Of a DNA stretch of 64,000 nucleotides, positions 42,016 through 53,715 are shown piece after piece. Location of the stretch: the NCBI GenBank assembly GCA_030710605.1, contig CP092863.1:110226881-110290880 (forward strand). Direction: 5' to 3'. Every line of letters begins with the position of its first letter. Within the stretch, counting starts at the first letter, position 1. This stretch comes from Cordylochernes scorpioides. Lineage: Eukaryota > Arthropoda > Arachnida > Pseudoscorpiones > Chernetidae. A program made the translations under genes and the position numbers. The notes beneath the pieces are model-generated. The model made no database searches and was not told the origin of the DNA. It was given only the letters and a program-made list of their open reading frames with translations.

Positions 42016-42029
42016 CCCCCCCCCCCTAT

Positions 42030-42245
42030 ATATACAATGAATATGGCACCTCTGATACTGCTGCAGAGTTTGGTGGAGAATCATTAGCGTGTCTCCAGCG
42101 ACAACACGTATTTAGTGATCTAAGAAGAATACGTAGATTGCGCGCTTCGCCGCTGAGTAGATGGCGTGGTCCTCGAGACCAACTGGAAAGTTCCAGGACT
42201 GCAGGTCCGGCCGATGATGGAGAACACCTCTCGGATGTTATATTC
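42030..42245. repeat. Dispersed repeat shared with 61.5 kb
   Basis: ctgcagagtttggtggagaa, gtctccagcgacaacacgta and gcgcgcttcgccgctgag match 61510-61610 at roughly four of five positions. The other copy forms the centre of the pogo-like element, so this may be a relic of that family. Confidence 0.6.
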
Positions 42246-42313
42246 TGAAAACCACAACAGACACTTGTAAGCATCTATATAAATACTGTCTATATGTGTG
42301 TATCTTGTATATA

Positions 42314-42518
42314 CACCCATGGACAAAATATAAGGATGTGGAAAGTCTTTGATGTCGCCGGTCATCTATTTATTTTTTAAGGGAACAGAGACAATTTTGT
42401 TCACACTTGGTTATCTCGTGTCTTCAAAAAAGGTCACTGTAATATCTTTCAGAGCTATTGTTTTAATCCCGAAATACATGCTGAAAGGTACAACTTCCTT
42501 AGGTTTTGTCTATGAGTG
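42314..42518 (-). mobile_element. M76 MITE with a single repeat unit
   Basis: TA-cacccatggacaaaat, the unique arm (gtcgccggtcatctatt), one antisense unit and tctatgagtg-TA. This is the unexpanded form, about 205 bp, and shows the likely starting state of the family. Confidence 0.88.
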
Positions 42519-42621
42519 TATATCTAACCTAGCCTGACCCACTTATCCTATCTAAAGGTAAGGTATTTCTATACCCGTGGCACTATACCAGTGATCATTA
42601 GTATCTCGCTGTTTATTTGTG

Positions 42622-42927
42622 GAGTCGGTGGAAGGGAGGTCTAAACCGTTGGTTTTAGACCGCTACCATCCGGGATCGAATCCCGCATTGGGGACTTTTT
42701 CTTTCTATTTAAAAAAAATGCTCCAATGGCCCCCGATTCTTACAAAGTACAACCCCACCAGCGAGCGCAAGTAACCAAACGGGGCTCTGGCAGATTTGTA
42801 AATGCAAAAGTTGAACTGCTTTTCACATGTGTAGACATGTGGTGCACTTACAGTAAAAGCAGTTGCCAAATTTACCCACTATGATTATCATGGCCTATAC
42901 CACGTGTACTAGGGATAATAATAAAAT
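42622..42927 (+). mobile_element. SINE-2, full length
   Basis: Head gagtcggtggaagggaggtc, box B ggatcgaatcccg, the body with aagttgaactgcttttcac, and the tail cgtgtactagggataataat. Confidence 0.85.
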
Positions 42928-43069
42928 AAAACGATATCCCGGCAGCAATCTTGTGAAGACAGGTTGCGGTGTCGAGGGGTCCAGCGGGCAGCTGGCCACG
43001 TCGCACGTGCAGGTTTTCCATACAATGACCACCTGCGTCCTCCAACTCCAATTAGAGTAGGGACTGCAC

Positions 43070-44300
43070 AGGTGTCTTATGTTCCCTTTCACTGGACAAC
43101 TTCACCGCTCCACTGGATAACTTCCTCACTTCAATGGGTAATTCCGAAACTTCACTGCGCAATTTTATAGCTCCCTCATTTCGCAGTTTCACTGGGCAAT
43201 TTCATAGCTCCCTCACTTCGCAGTTTCACTGTGATATTTCATAGCTCACTCGACAAATTCGCGTATTCACTGTGAAATTTCACAGATTCACTGGACAACT
43301 TGGCAACTCCATTGTTCAATTTCACAGCTCACTGGACAATTTTATAGCTTCACTGGACAATTTCACAGCTCACGGGGCAATTTCATAGCTTCACTGGGCA
43401 ATTTCAAAGCTCACTGGACAATTTCACAGCTTCCTCACTTCGCAGTTTCACGGCGTGATTTCATAGTTCACTCGACAAATTCGCATATTTCACTGTGAAA
43501 TTTCACAGGTTCACTGGACAACTTAGCAACTCCATTGTTCAATTTCACAGCTCACTGGGAAATTTTATAGCTTCACTGGACAATTTCACAGCTCACTAGG
43601 CAACTTTATAGCTTCACTGGACAATTTCTCCGCTCACTGTGCAATTTCATAGCTTCACTGGACAATTTCACACCTCACAGGGCAATTTCATAGCTTCACT
43701 GGACAATTTCATAGCTTCACTGGGCAATTTCATAGCTTCACTGGGCAATTTCATAGCTTCACTGGACAATTTCATAGCTTCACTGGACAATTTCTCCGCT
43801 CACTGTGCAATTTCATAGCTTCACTGGACAATTTCACACCTCACAGGGCAATTTCATAGCTTCACTGGACAATTTCATAGCTTCACTGGGCAATTTCATA
43901 GCTTCACTGGACAATTTCATAGCTTCACTGGACAATTTCTCCGCTCACTGTGCAATTTCATAGCTTCACTGGACAATTTCATAGCTTCACTGGACAATTT
44001 CACACCTCACAGGGCAATTTCATAGCTTCACTGGACAATTTCATAGCTTCACTGGGCAATTTCATAGCTTCACTGGACAATTTCACACCTCACTGGGCAA
44101 TTTGATAGCTTCACTGGACAATTTCACAGCTCACTGGGCAATTTCTCAGCTCCCCTGAACAAATTCGTTAATTCGCCGGGCAATTTCATAGCTCCACTGT
44201 GCAAATTCAAAGCCTTTCAAGACAATTTCTCGTTCCACTTACAATTTCACAGATTCAAAGGTCAATTTCTCAGCTCAACTGTAATATTTCATAACTTCAC
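43070..44300. repeat. 21-bp minisatellite (over 50 units) with higher-order blocks
   Basis: The basic unit is 21 bp (actggacaatttcatagcttc). Longer blocks including tttctccgctcactgtgcaa recur at about 43624, 43792 and 43936. Variants (cacagctca, gggcaattt) are ordered rather than random. Ends are degenerate. Confidence 0.9.
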
Positions 44301-44499
44301 AGAACAATTATCAGCTCCGTATGCTCCCCCTCCAGCTCTGGAGGAGTTTCGAATCCAAATATATCCAAAATGACGGAAACCAGCCTTAGTTTGATTTTGT
44401 GATATCCTTGATCTGAGAGTTTCTGACATTGTAGAGTCAAGGCGGTTATAAATAGGATGGCGGTAGATTTTGCTTTGGAAATAAGGATCTAACAATTTA

Positions 44500-44933
44500 C
44501 ACTCGTGGACAAAAACCTAAGGAAGTGGAGATCTATGATGTCGCCGGTCGTCTAATATTTTTTAAGGAGACAAAAGCAATTTTGTTCACAGCAGGTTATC
44601 TCGTGTGTCTTCAATAAAGGCCACTGTAATGACTTTCAGAGTTATTGTCTGAATCCCGATATACATACTAAAAGGTACAACTTCCTTAAGTTTTGTCCAT
44701 GAGTGTATCTTTCAGAGTTATTGTCTGAATCCCGATATACATACTAAAAGGTACAACTTCCTTAAGGTTTGTCCATGAGTGTATCTTTCAGAGTTATTGT
44801 CTTAATCGTGATATACACGCTAAAAGGTACAACTTCCTTCAATTTTGGCCATGAGTGTATCTTTCAGAGTTATTGTCTGAATCCCGATATACATGGTAAA
44901 AGGTACAACTTCCTTAAGTTTTGTCCATGAATG
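44500..44933 (-). mobile_element. M76 MITE with about four units
   Basis: TA-cactcgtggacaaaaacc, the unique arm and four antisense units (one with cgtgatatacacgc), ending tccatgaatg-TA. Confidence 0.88.
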
Positions 44934-45349
44934 TATATTGTTCTGTTAAAAGGTGGTCTTGTGAACAGTGAGGAATGTTGGACTGTTCTTTGTGTGAGAG
45001 TCCTTTTCAAAATCAAGCTAAGTCAAATGATTGAATTCGCGCATCATCACATATTCACAAAGAGCCAACGATTGTTTAAAAATATTTGTTTTAAGTTTTT
45101 AAAATAATATTTAGAATACTATTGTACATTTCAAGCATTTATACTAAAGTCGTTTCTATATAAATCTAAATGCTAAATGTCGATTTTTTTTAATTTTTCC
45201 GATATATGTAAATGGAGGCGTGAGTGTAATGATGGAGGTGTCAAGAAAGTCCTGTCCTCGGGTCCAGGGCGGGTGACCCTGAGTTCTCCCACACCGGGCG
45301 ACGACCTCCTACAGTGATGTAGGTCGCAGGAGCAAGGTCCCATCCGTCA
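44934..45349. other. Intergenic; GC-richer toward the 75-bp array
   Basis: 45230-45345 is a GC-rich patch (cgggtccagggcgggtgac). No gene recognised. Confidence 0.4.
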
Positions 45350-45800
45350 GATCTTCCTTTGTGGTCCTGTCGTGGCCTGGCATGCATCTCAAGTTCCTCT
45401 CACCTTCTGTGGCATCTCCTTATCGTGGTGTCTGTATTTCTTCTGTGGTCTTGTCGTGGCATCTCAAGTTCCTCTCACCTTCTGTGGCATCTCCTTATCG
45501 TGGTGTCTGTATTTCTTCTGTGGTCTTGTTGTGGCATCTCAAGTTCCTCTCACCTTCTGTGGCATCTCCTTATCGTGGTGTCTGTATTTCTTCTGTGGTC
45601 TTGTTGTGGCATCTCAAGTTCCTCTCACCTTCTGTGGCATCTCCTTATCGTGGTGTCTGTATTTCTTCTGTGGTCTTGTTGTGGCATCTCAAGTTCCTCT
45701 CACCTTCTGTGGCATCTCCTTATCGTGGTGTCTGTATTTCTTCTGTGGTCTTGTTGTGGCATCTGAACTTCCTCTCACCTACTGCGGTATATTTCCCCTA
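45350..45800. repeat. 75-bp minisatellite (about 5.5 copies)
   Basis: A unit of 75 bp (ggcatctcaagttcctctca ... ggtgtctgtatttcttctg). Because 75 is divisible by three and the unit has no plus-strand stops, all three frames stay open with a 25-residue period. This is taken as non-coding. Confidence 0.9.
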
Positions 45801-46099
45801 CTGTGGTTCTTTCGTGGCATTTCAAGTTTATTTAGAATTATCCTTATCCATTTAGAAGGCCCTTCTTTAAGCCCTGAAGCTAGAGAGATAATAGATGTAA
45901 ATTGAAAGGAAATTCTTCCCTGGATCGTTAAATTTTATTTTAATTACGAAAATTCACAAAATATTTCTATATCTATCATTTTATATTCTGCAGATCTAAT
46001 TATTTCATAAATATACAGTCAAATAGAATATTTATCAAATAACCAAACATTAAATTTTGCTATTTGCTCGCGCGGTTGAATACATTTTTATTGTAAATA

Positions 46100-46525
46100 G
46101 ATCTTTATCACCGACCCAAGGCCGCTAGTTGCGGCGACGGTTAATAGATGGCGTCTGGTTTTAGACGTCTATTTTGACGGGAGAGGTGACCCTTGTCTCT
46201 TTGGATCAATTTCCTCTGGCAAAATTTCCATCTATATTTTAGCCATAAATATAGCCCAGGCACTTTGCCAGCTAAACATCTCTTTGACAGACTGTGAAGA
46301 TTCCATTAGATCCCTTGTGAATCTCAAGGAATAAAGTCCGCCCTGGGCTGACGAGGGCCATTAGCCAGAAACCATGGTCTCTAGGTGGACGCTTTTCAGT
46401 TTGCCAAAGCTGGTGATGTGGCTTTGTTACCAACCCGAGGCCGCTAGTTGCGGCGACGGTCAATAGATGGCGTCTGGTTTTAGACATCTATTTTGACGGG
46501 AGAGGCGACCCTTGTCTCTTTAGAT
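46100..46525 (+). mobile_element. RZ-B retrozyme-like element, one unit plus partial second copy
   Basis: The block gccgctagttgcggcgacgg ... tctattttgacgggagagg occurs at 46121-46200 and 46440-46515, a 319-bp period, with a complete hammerhead between. The second copy stops at gtctctttagataaa. Its composition differs from RZ-A and there is no sequence match outside the ribozyme core. No ORF of note. Confidence 0.82.
46336..46390 (+). ncRNA. Hammerhead ribozyme (RZ-B)
   Basis: GTCC (46336-46339) pairs with GGAC (46387-46390). CCTGGG pairs with TCTAGG (46380-46385) using two G-U pairs next to CTGACGA (46348-46354). Stem II GGGC/GCC(A) flanks loop CATTA, with a G-A closing mismatch. GAA is at 46368-46370, stem III the palindrome ACCATGGT (46371-46378), and C17 at 46379. 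All invariant core positions match, so cleavage is predicted after 46379. Confidence 0.85.
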
Positions 46526-47000
46526 AAATATATCTGTTTTTTATTTAATAATGGCATCCAATATTCAATTATATTAATATGAAAAACACATTGCCAGTAA
46601 ATTTATTTTTTTACAATAATTATCGATAAATGGCAAAATTGAATTTATAAATAGATTTAGCGCGATATTATTAGTGATTTTTTTTTCTATGAGAGGAAGG
46701 AAAGACAAACAGTCACACTGGTAGGTCGGCGTTGGCAACACTGCCCAAATATTATGTTTAAGGATAAACTCAAGTGAGGGATTCACACCAGTGTGGTGAA
46801 ATGGATTATCCAGATCATTGGTGGAATGCTATTGGTCGGCAGTGTTTGTTCCTCTCATGTTGAAATGACTATAGGATAGGTAGGTCGGGAATGTTTTACT
46901 TTCCTGTTGGAAGAAGTTAATTTTATAAATGGTCGTAGAGCGCTCAACAAAACCTACATTTGTTTTAAATAATTTCTTAGTGTTTATATAGACACTTATA
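46526..47000. other. Intergenic, nothing recognised
   Basis: AT-rich; the antisense 70-residue frame has no domain. Confidence 0.4.
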
Positions 47001-50000
47001 CACTCATTGACAAAACTTAAAGAAGTTGTACCTTTTAGTATGTATATCGGGATTCAGACAATACCTCTGAAAGATACACTCATTCACAAAACTTAAGGAA
47101 GTTGTACCTTTTAACATGTATATCGGGATTGAGACAATAACTCTGAAAGATACACTCATTGATAAAACTTAAAGAAGTTGTACCTTTTAGTATGTATATC
47201 GGGATTCAGACAATACCTCTGAAAGATACACATATTCACAAAACTTAAGGAAGTTGTACCTTTTAACATGTATATCGGGATTGAAACAATAACTCTGAAA
47301 GATACACTCATTGATAAAACTTAAGGAAGTTGTACCTTTTAACATGTATATCGGGATTGAGACAATAACTCTGAAAGATACACTCATTGACAAAACTTAA
47401 GGAAAAAGATTATAAAAACGAAGAGAAAATTATTTATTTTTACTATACATGGGCTACGAGCTTTCGGGCAGCCTCGCCCTTCTATTGTAGAAGGGCGAGG
47501 CTGCCCGAAAGCTCGTAGCCCATGTATAGTAAAAATAAATAATTTTCTCTTCGTTTTTATAATCTTTTTACAGTTCTATAGAGAAACTTTCATGATTCAA
47601 GTCAAACTTAAGGAAGTTGTACCTTTTAACATGTATATCGGGATTCAGACAATAACTCTGAAAGATACACTCATGGACAAAACTTAAGGAAGTTGTACCT
47701 TTTAATATGTATATCGGGATTCAGACAATAACTCTGAAATATACACTCATTGACAAAACTTAAGGAAGTTGTACCTTTTAACATGTATATCGGGATTCGG
47801 ACAATAACTCTGAAATATACACTCATGGACAAAACTTAAGGAAGTTGTACCTTTTAGCATGTATATCGGGATTGAGACAATAACTCTGAAATATACACTC
47901 ATGGACAAAACTTAAGGAAGTTGTACCTTTTAGCATGTATATCGGGATTGAGACAATAACTCTGAAAGATACACTCATGGACAAAACTTAAGGAAGTTGT
48001 ACCTTTTAGCATGTATATCGGGATTCAGACAATAACTCTGAAAGATACACTCTTGAACAAAATTTAAGGAAGTTGTATCTTTTAACATGTATATCGGGAT
48101 TCAGACATTAACTCTGAAATATACACTCATGGACAAAACTTAAGGAAGTTGTACCTTTTAGCATGTATATCGGGATTCAGACAATAACTCTGAAAGATAC
48201 ACTCATGGACAAAACTTAAGGAAGTTGTACCTTTTAACATGTATATCGGGATTCAGACAATAACTCTGAAAGATACACTCATGGACAAAACTTAAGGAAG
48301 TTGTACCTTTTAATATGTATATCGGGATTCAGACCATAACTCTGAAATATACACTCGTTGACAAAACTTAAGGAAGTTGTACCTTTTAACATGTATATCG
48401 GGATTCGGACAATAACTCTGAAATATACACTCGTGGACAAAACTTAAGGAAGTTGTACCTTTTAGCATGTATATCGGGATTGAGACAATAACTCTGAAAG
48501 ATACACTCATGGACAAAACTTAAGGAAGTTGTACTTTTTGCATGTATATCGGGATTCAGACAATAACTCTGAAAGATACACTCATGAACAAAATTTAAGG
48601 AAGTTGTACATTTTAGCATGTATATCGGGATTCAGACAATAACTCTGAAAGATACACTCATGGACAAAACTTAAGGAAGTTGTACCTTTTAATATGTATA
48701 TCGGGATTCAGACCATAACTCTGAAATATACACTCATGGACAAAACTTAAGGAAGTTGTACCTTTTAGCATGTATATCGGGATTCAGACAATAACTCTGA
48801 AAGATACACTCATGGACAAAACTTAAGGAAGTTGTACCTTTTAGCATGTATATCGGGTTTAAGACAATAACTCTGAAAGATACACTCATGGACAAAACTT
48901 AAGGAAGTTGTACCTTTTAACATGTATATCGGGATTCAGACAATAACTCTGAAAGATACACTCATGGACAAAACTTAAGGAAGTTGTACCTTTTAATATG
49001 TATATCGGGAATTAGACCATAACTCTGAAATATAAACTCATTGACAAAACTTAAGGAAGTTGTACCTTTTAACATGTATATCGGGATTCGGACAATAACT
49101 CTGAAATATTCACTCATGGACAAAACTTAAGGAAGTTGTACCTTTTAGCATGTATATCGGGATTCAGACAATAACTCTGAAAGATACACTCATTGACAAA
49201 ACTTAAGGAAATTGTACCTTTTAACATGTATATCGGGATTCAGACAATAACTCTGAAATACACACTCATGGACAAAACTTAAGGAAGTTGTACCTTTAAG
49301 CATGTATATCGGGATTGAGACAATAACTCTGAAAGATACACTCATGGACAAAACTTTAGGAAGTTGTACCTTTTAGCATGTATATCGGGATTCAGACAAT
49401 AACTCTGAAAGATACACTCTTGAACAAAATTTAAGGAAGTTGTACATTTTAGCATGTATATCGGGATTCAGACAATAACTCTGAAAGATACACTCATTGA
49501 CAAAACTTAAGGAAATTGTACCTTTTAACATGTATATCGGGATTCAGACAATAACTCTGAAATACACACTCATGGACAAAACGTAAGGAAGTTGTACCTT
49601 TAAGCATGTATATCGGGATTGAGACAATAACTCTGAAAGATACACTCATGGACAAAACTTTAGGAAGTTGTACCTTTTAGCATGTATATCGGGATTCAGA
49701 CAATAACTCTGAAAGATACACTCTTGAACAATATTTAAGGAAGTTGTATCTTTTAACATGTATATCGGGATTCAGACATTAACTCTGAAATATACACTCA
49801 TGGACAAAACTTAAGGAAGTTGTAACTTTTAGGATGTATATCGGGATTCAGACAATAACTCTGAAAGATACACTCATGGACAAAACTTAAGGAAGTTGTA
49901 CCTTTTAGCATGTATATCGGGTTTAAGACAATAACTCTGAAAGATACACTCATGGACAAAACTTAAGGAAGTTGTACCTTTTAATATGTATATCGGGATT

Positions 50001-50999
50001 CAGACAATAACTCTGAAATATACACTCATTGACAAAACTTAAGGAAGTTGTACCTTTTAACATGTATATCGGGATTCAGACAATAACTCTGAAATATACA
50101 CTCATGGACAAAACTTAAGGAAGTTGTACCTTTGGGCATGTATATCGGGATTGAGACAATAACTCTGAAAGATACACTCATGGACAAAACTTAAGGAAGT
50201 TGTACTTTTTAGCATGTATATCGGGATTCAGACAATAACTCTGAAAAATACACTCATGAACAAACCTTAAGAAAGTTGTACCTTTTAGTATGTATATTGG
50301 GATTCAGACAATAACTCTGAAAGATACACTCATGGACAAAACTTAAGGAAGTTGTACCTTTTAGCATGTATATCGGGTTTAAGACAATAACTCTGAAAGA
50401 TACACTCATGGACAAAACTTAAGGAAGTTGTACCTTTTAATATGTATATCGGGATTCAGACAATAACTCTGAAATATACACTCATTGACAAAACTTAAGG
50501 AAGTTGTACCTTTTAACATGTATATCGGGATTCAGACAATAACTCTGAAATATACACTCATGGACAAAACTTAAGGAAGTTGTACCTTTGGGCATGTATA
50601 TCGGGATTGAGACAATAACTCTGAAAGATACACTCATGGACAAAACTTAAGGAAGTTGTACTTTTTAGCATGTATATCGGGATTCAGACAATAACTCTGA
50701 AAAATACACTCATGAACAAACCTTAAGAAAGTTGTACCTTTTAGTATGTATATTGGGATTCAGACAATAACTCTGAAAGATACACTCATGGACAAAACTT
50801 AAGGAAGTTGTACCTTTTACCATATATATCGGGATTCAGACAATAACTCTGAAAGATATTACAGTGACCTTTATGGAAGACACGCGAGATAACCAAGTGT
50901 GAACAGCCTCTGTCTCGTACAAAAAAATATATATATATATAATAGTCGACCGACCGCATCAAAGACTTTCCACTTCCTTAAGTTTTGTCTCCATGAGTG
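47001..50999 (+). mobile_element. M76 MITE expanded to ~4 kb (about 48 units)
   Basis: TA-cactcattgacaaaactt at the left and the unique arm with ccatgagtg-TA at 50999 bracket about 48 plus-strand units. Marks such as tttaagacaata, tttgggcatg and ctcttgaac recur at 304-bp (4 units) and 456-bp (6 units) spacing. The array is interrupted by a foldback at 47405-47603. Confidence 0.92.
47393..47615. mobile_element. Foldback element inside the 76-bp array, 12-bp TSD
   Basis: aaacttaaggaa at 47393-47404 and 47604-47615 flank a 199-bp insert. Arms of about 80 bp (aagattataaaaacgaagag, cgagctttcgggcagcctcg) are near-perfect complements joined by a two- to three-base loop. A single-copy tail (cagttctatagagaaacttt) follows. 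Confidence 0.92.
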
Positions 51000-51170
51000 T
51001 AGTCATACAGTAGCCAATATAAAGGAGACAACACCTAGTTGCAGAGCCAAAGTGTCGATTGGAGAGAGGTGTGTCTTCTTACCAGAGAATTTCCAATATG
51101 TAAAAATGGCAATTTTAGCCATGAAAACCGTCCTTTGTAGAGAGGTGTCTCTAGCGGGAGTGTCCTCTCA

Positions 51171-51666
51171 AGAGTATGTTCTTTTTTTTTTTTTTGCTTA
51201 TCCCTAGTACACGTGGTACAGGTCATGATAATCATGGTGGGTAGTAGGGGGTCGGTGGAAGGCTGGTAAACCGTTTGGTTTTCGACCACTATGACCCGGG
51301 TTCGATTCCCGCATTGGACACTTTTTTCTGTTTAAAAAAAAAATGCTCCAATGGCCCCCGATTCTTGCAAAAGTCCAACCCCACCAGCGAGTGCAAGTAA
51401 CCAAACGGGGCTTTGGCATTTGTAAGTGCAAAGTCGAACTGATTTACACATTGTAGACATGTGGTGCGCTTACAGTAAAAAGCAGTCGCTAACTACCCAC
51501 CATGATTAGCATGGCCTGTACCACGTGTACTAGGGATAAGCAAAAAAAAAATGGTGGGTAGAAGTAGACGACTGCTTTTACTGTAAGCGCACCACATGTC
51601 TACACATGTGAAAAGCAGTTCGACTTTGCACTTACAAATGTGCCAGAGCCCCGTAGAGTATGTTCT
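51171..51666. mobile_element. SINE-2 nested in SINE-2, both with TSDs
   Basis: Outer: agagtatgttct at 51171-51182 and 51655-51666 bracket a minus, 5'-truncated SINE-2 with a T-run first. Inner: a full plus SINE-2 (about 51247-51550) sits within it, with atggtgggtag on both sides (about 51235 and 51551). Confidence 0.85.
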
Positions 51667-52265
51667 ACTGTATATGAGATGTGACAAATTTTATAAACAA
51701 GAAGTTAATTAATCTTGAGACCTACCTATAATTTCAACATCTTGTTGATTTTAGTTTTTTAAAAATTCTTATATACATATATCCCTGTAATTCATGCGTT
51801 CTCTCAATGCAAATATATAATATGTAAAAAATTAATTTTCCTAAAGAAAAATAAAGAAGAAAACAAAAAATGTAAATAGACAATGAGATCAATTTTAAAA
51901 GAATAAATTCAAAATATATTTTCAAAAATTGTTGTATACAAAGAGGGGAGAAAAAATGGCAGATTGCCTATTGACAAACACAATGGGAGAAGAAATGGAG
52001 AAAATGTTATTTACAAACAGGGAGGATGAGAAATGATGATAGTCAAAGATGATGATGAGTGTTGAAACGAAGTGTTGCCACATGACACCAAGGTTGTCAA
52101 AATACTCTTCGTACACGCCACGCCCCTACGCAATATGCGTTCTCCTCTCGTGGAGGAGAGACCATTGTTAACGTTTTCAAACTGTCTAGTTGGGAAATCT
52201 GACAGCCATCTTGGCAACTCTTGATTCTATTTTGTAAACAAACACATAAATCATGGATATAAGTG
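51667..52265. other. Intergenic, nothing recognised
   Basis: AT-rich with a slightly GC-richer part near 52110-52215. No supported gene. Confidence 0.4.
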
Positions 52266-52267
52266 GG

Positions 52268-52575
52268 AAAACACTATAAACGGTGAAATTGTATTGGGAT
52301 TAGGAAAAAAGGCATCTCCTGTGATCGTGTAACTAAAAGTTGATGATGGTTTGCGCCATCTGTCGGAATAAATATCAATTATAGTAAAGATAGAGGCTGC
52401 CTGGCCGGCATTCATAGTTCTTTACTGGCCGAAGTATCTTTAATTTAAAGAAATATCAACTAATTGTTGATTTTTAAATTATTCCGGAATTGGCTAAATT
52501 TCCATTCTTGATTAATCAGTTAGTTGGTATTTATTCTGATAGATGGCTCAACGATTAGCTGTACGATCACAGGAG
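52268..52575 (-). mobile_element. RZ-A relics with a 70-bp nested insertion
   Basis: In reverse this is an RZ-A body (ggcatctcctgtgatcgtg, gcgccatctgtcggaataaa) split by 52381-52450, a short piece of the ggccggcattcatag family. aaatatcaa(t/c)t lies on both sides (52370-52380 and 52451-52461). A second, plus RZ-A piece follows (tttattctgatagatggc). Confidence 0.7.
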
Positions 52576-53499
52576 ATGCCTTTTCCCAAATGGATAAAAG
52601 TATTATATCCATGTACAAGAGTTGGCACTACCCGAAAGCTTTAGAAGTATTTAATAAAAAAATATATAATTCATCCTCGAAGCCTGCGTTTTATTGTAAT
52701 TATAAGTATTATAATATCCTATGTACATATCATATTGTTTTATATAAAAAAAACATCCAAGAATGTTGATTTCTTGTATGAATCTTTTGATATGTCAAGA
52801 TTTCGGGCTTTGAACTCTTTTTACAGGATAATTGATGATATATTTTATATCAATTTATAGCGCTATGTCCCCCTAGGGACACTTTCGTTGTCATACATAT
52901 ATGTCTTTACACCTGTCTATACATATGTATACAATACTTTTAGGCCGTGAATAGAATAGTCATATGATGTTAACAATGAGAAAGAGAGAAAAAACGAGAA
53001 AAAAATAACTGTGTACAAAAGAAAGAAGTGTCTGGCAATATGTACAATAAACATAATATAAATTATCAGTTTCTTAAAAGATATTTGTTGTTATATAATT
53101 TAAAATATATCTACAAAAGGTATTTAATATACATTTCTTTAATGGAAATAAAAATATTTGGATCTATTACTATTAAATTATTGTCGATTCTGTAGTATTG
53201 AAAAACAGGACAATCTAGTAAAAGATGTATTGTGATTTATGGTGAATATAGTTGACTGATTTTGATAGCCACAACAACAAGCTGATTATACGAATACAAG
53301 AATACATTATTTATTTCTCTTCTAGTTTTTTGTATTCTCTCCTATTACAGCCTGTTAAAGGAAGTTATTGTCTGAAAGCTCGCCAAGCTTATATATCTTC
53401 AATAAAGAAACTTGTCACTTTTACTCTTGGTTTCTTCTTAGCAAATAAGGAGTTTGTTGGCACACGGTAAAGGCAGGGAGAAAGAAAAGAGGAAGAATT
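52576..53499. other. Intergenic AT-rich DNA
   Basis: Includes caagatttcgggctttgaac (about 52797), similar to other retroelement ends. The rest is unassigned. Confidence 0.4.
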
Positions 53500-53715
53500 T
53501 GGAAGATGGATCTGGAGTAAAATGGAAAGAATTGTTGAGGCAGGATCAGGAATGTCTTGAGAAAATTTGGAATATGGATCTGGAGTAAAATGGAAAGAAT
53601 TGTTGAGGCAGGATCAGGAATGTCTTGAGAAAATTTTGGAATATGGATCTAGAGTAAAATGGAAAGAATTATTGGGGCAGGATCAGGAATGTCTTGAGAA
53701 AATTTGGTAGAGGAA
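53500..53715. repeat. 68-bp tandem repeat, three copies
   Basis: ggatctggagtaaaatggaa then agaattgttgaggcaggatc and aggaatgtcttgag recur at 53508, 53576 and 53645. Confidence 0.85.

Noticed and set aside
45359..45905. Three overlapping plus-strand frames (135, 164, 177 residues)
   Set aside because: They are artefacts of a stop-free 75-bp repeat; nothing favours one frame.
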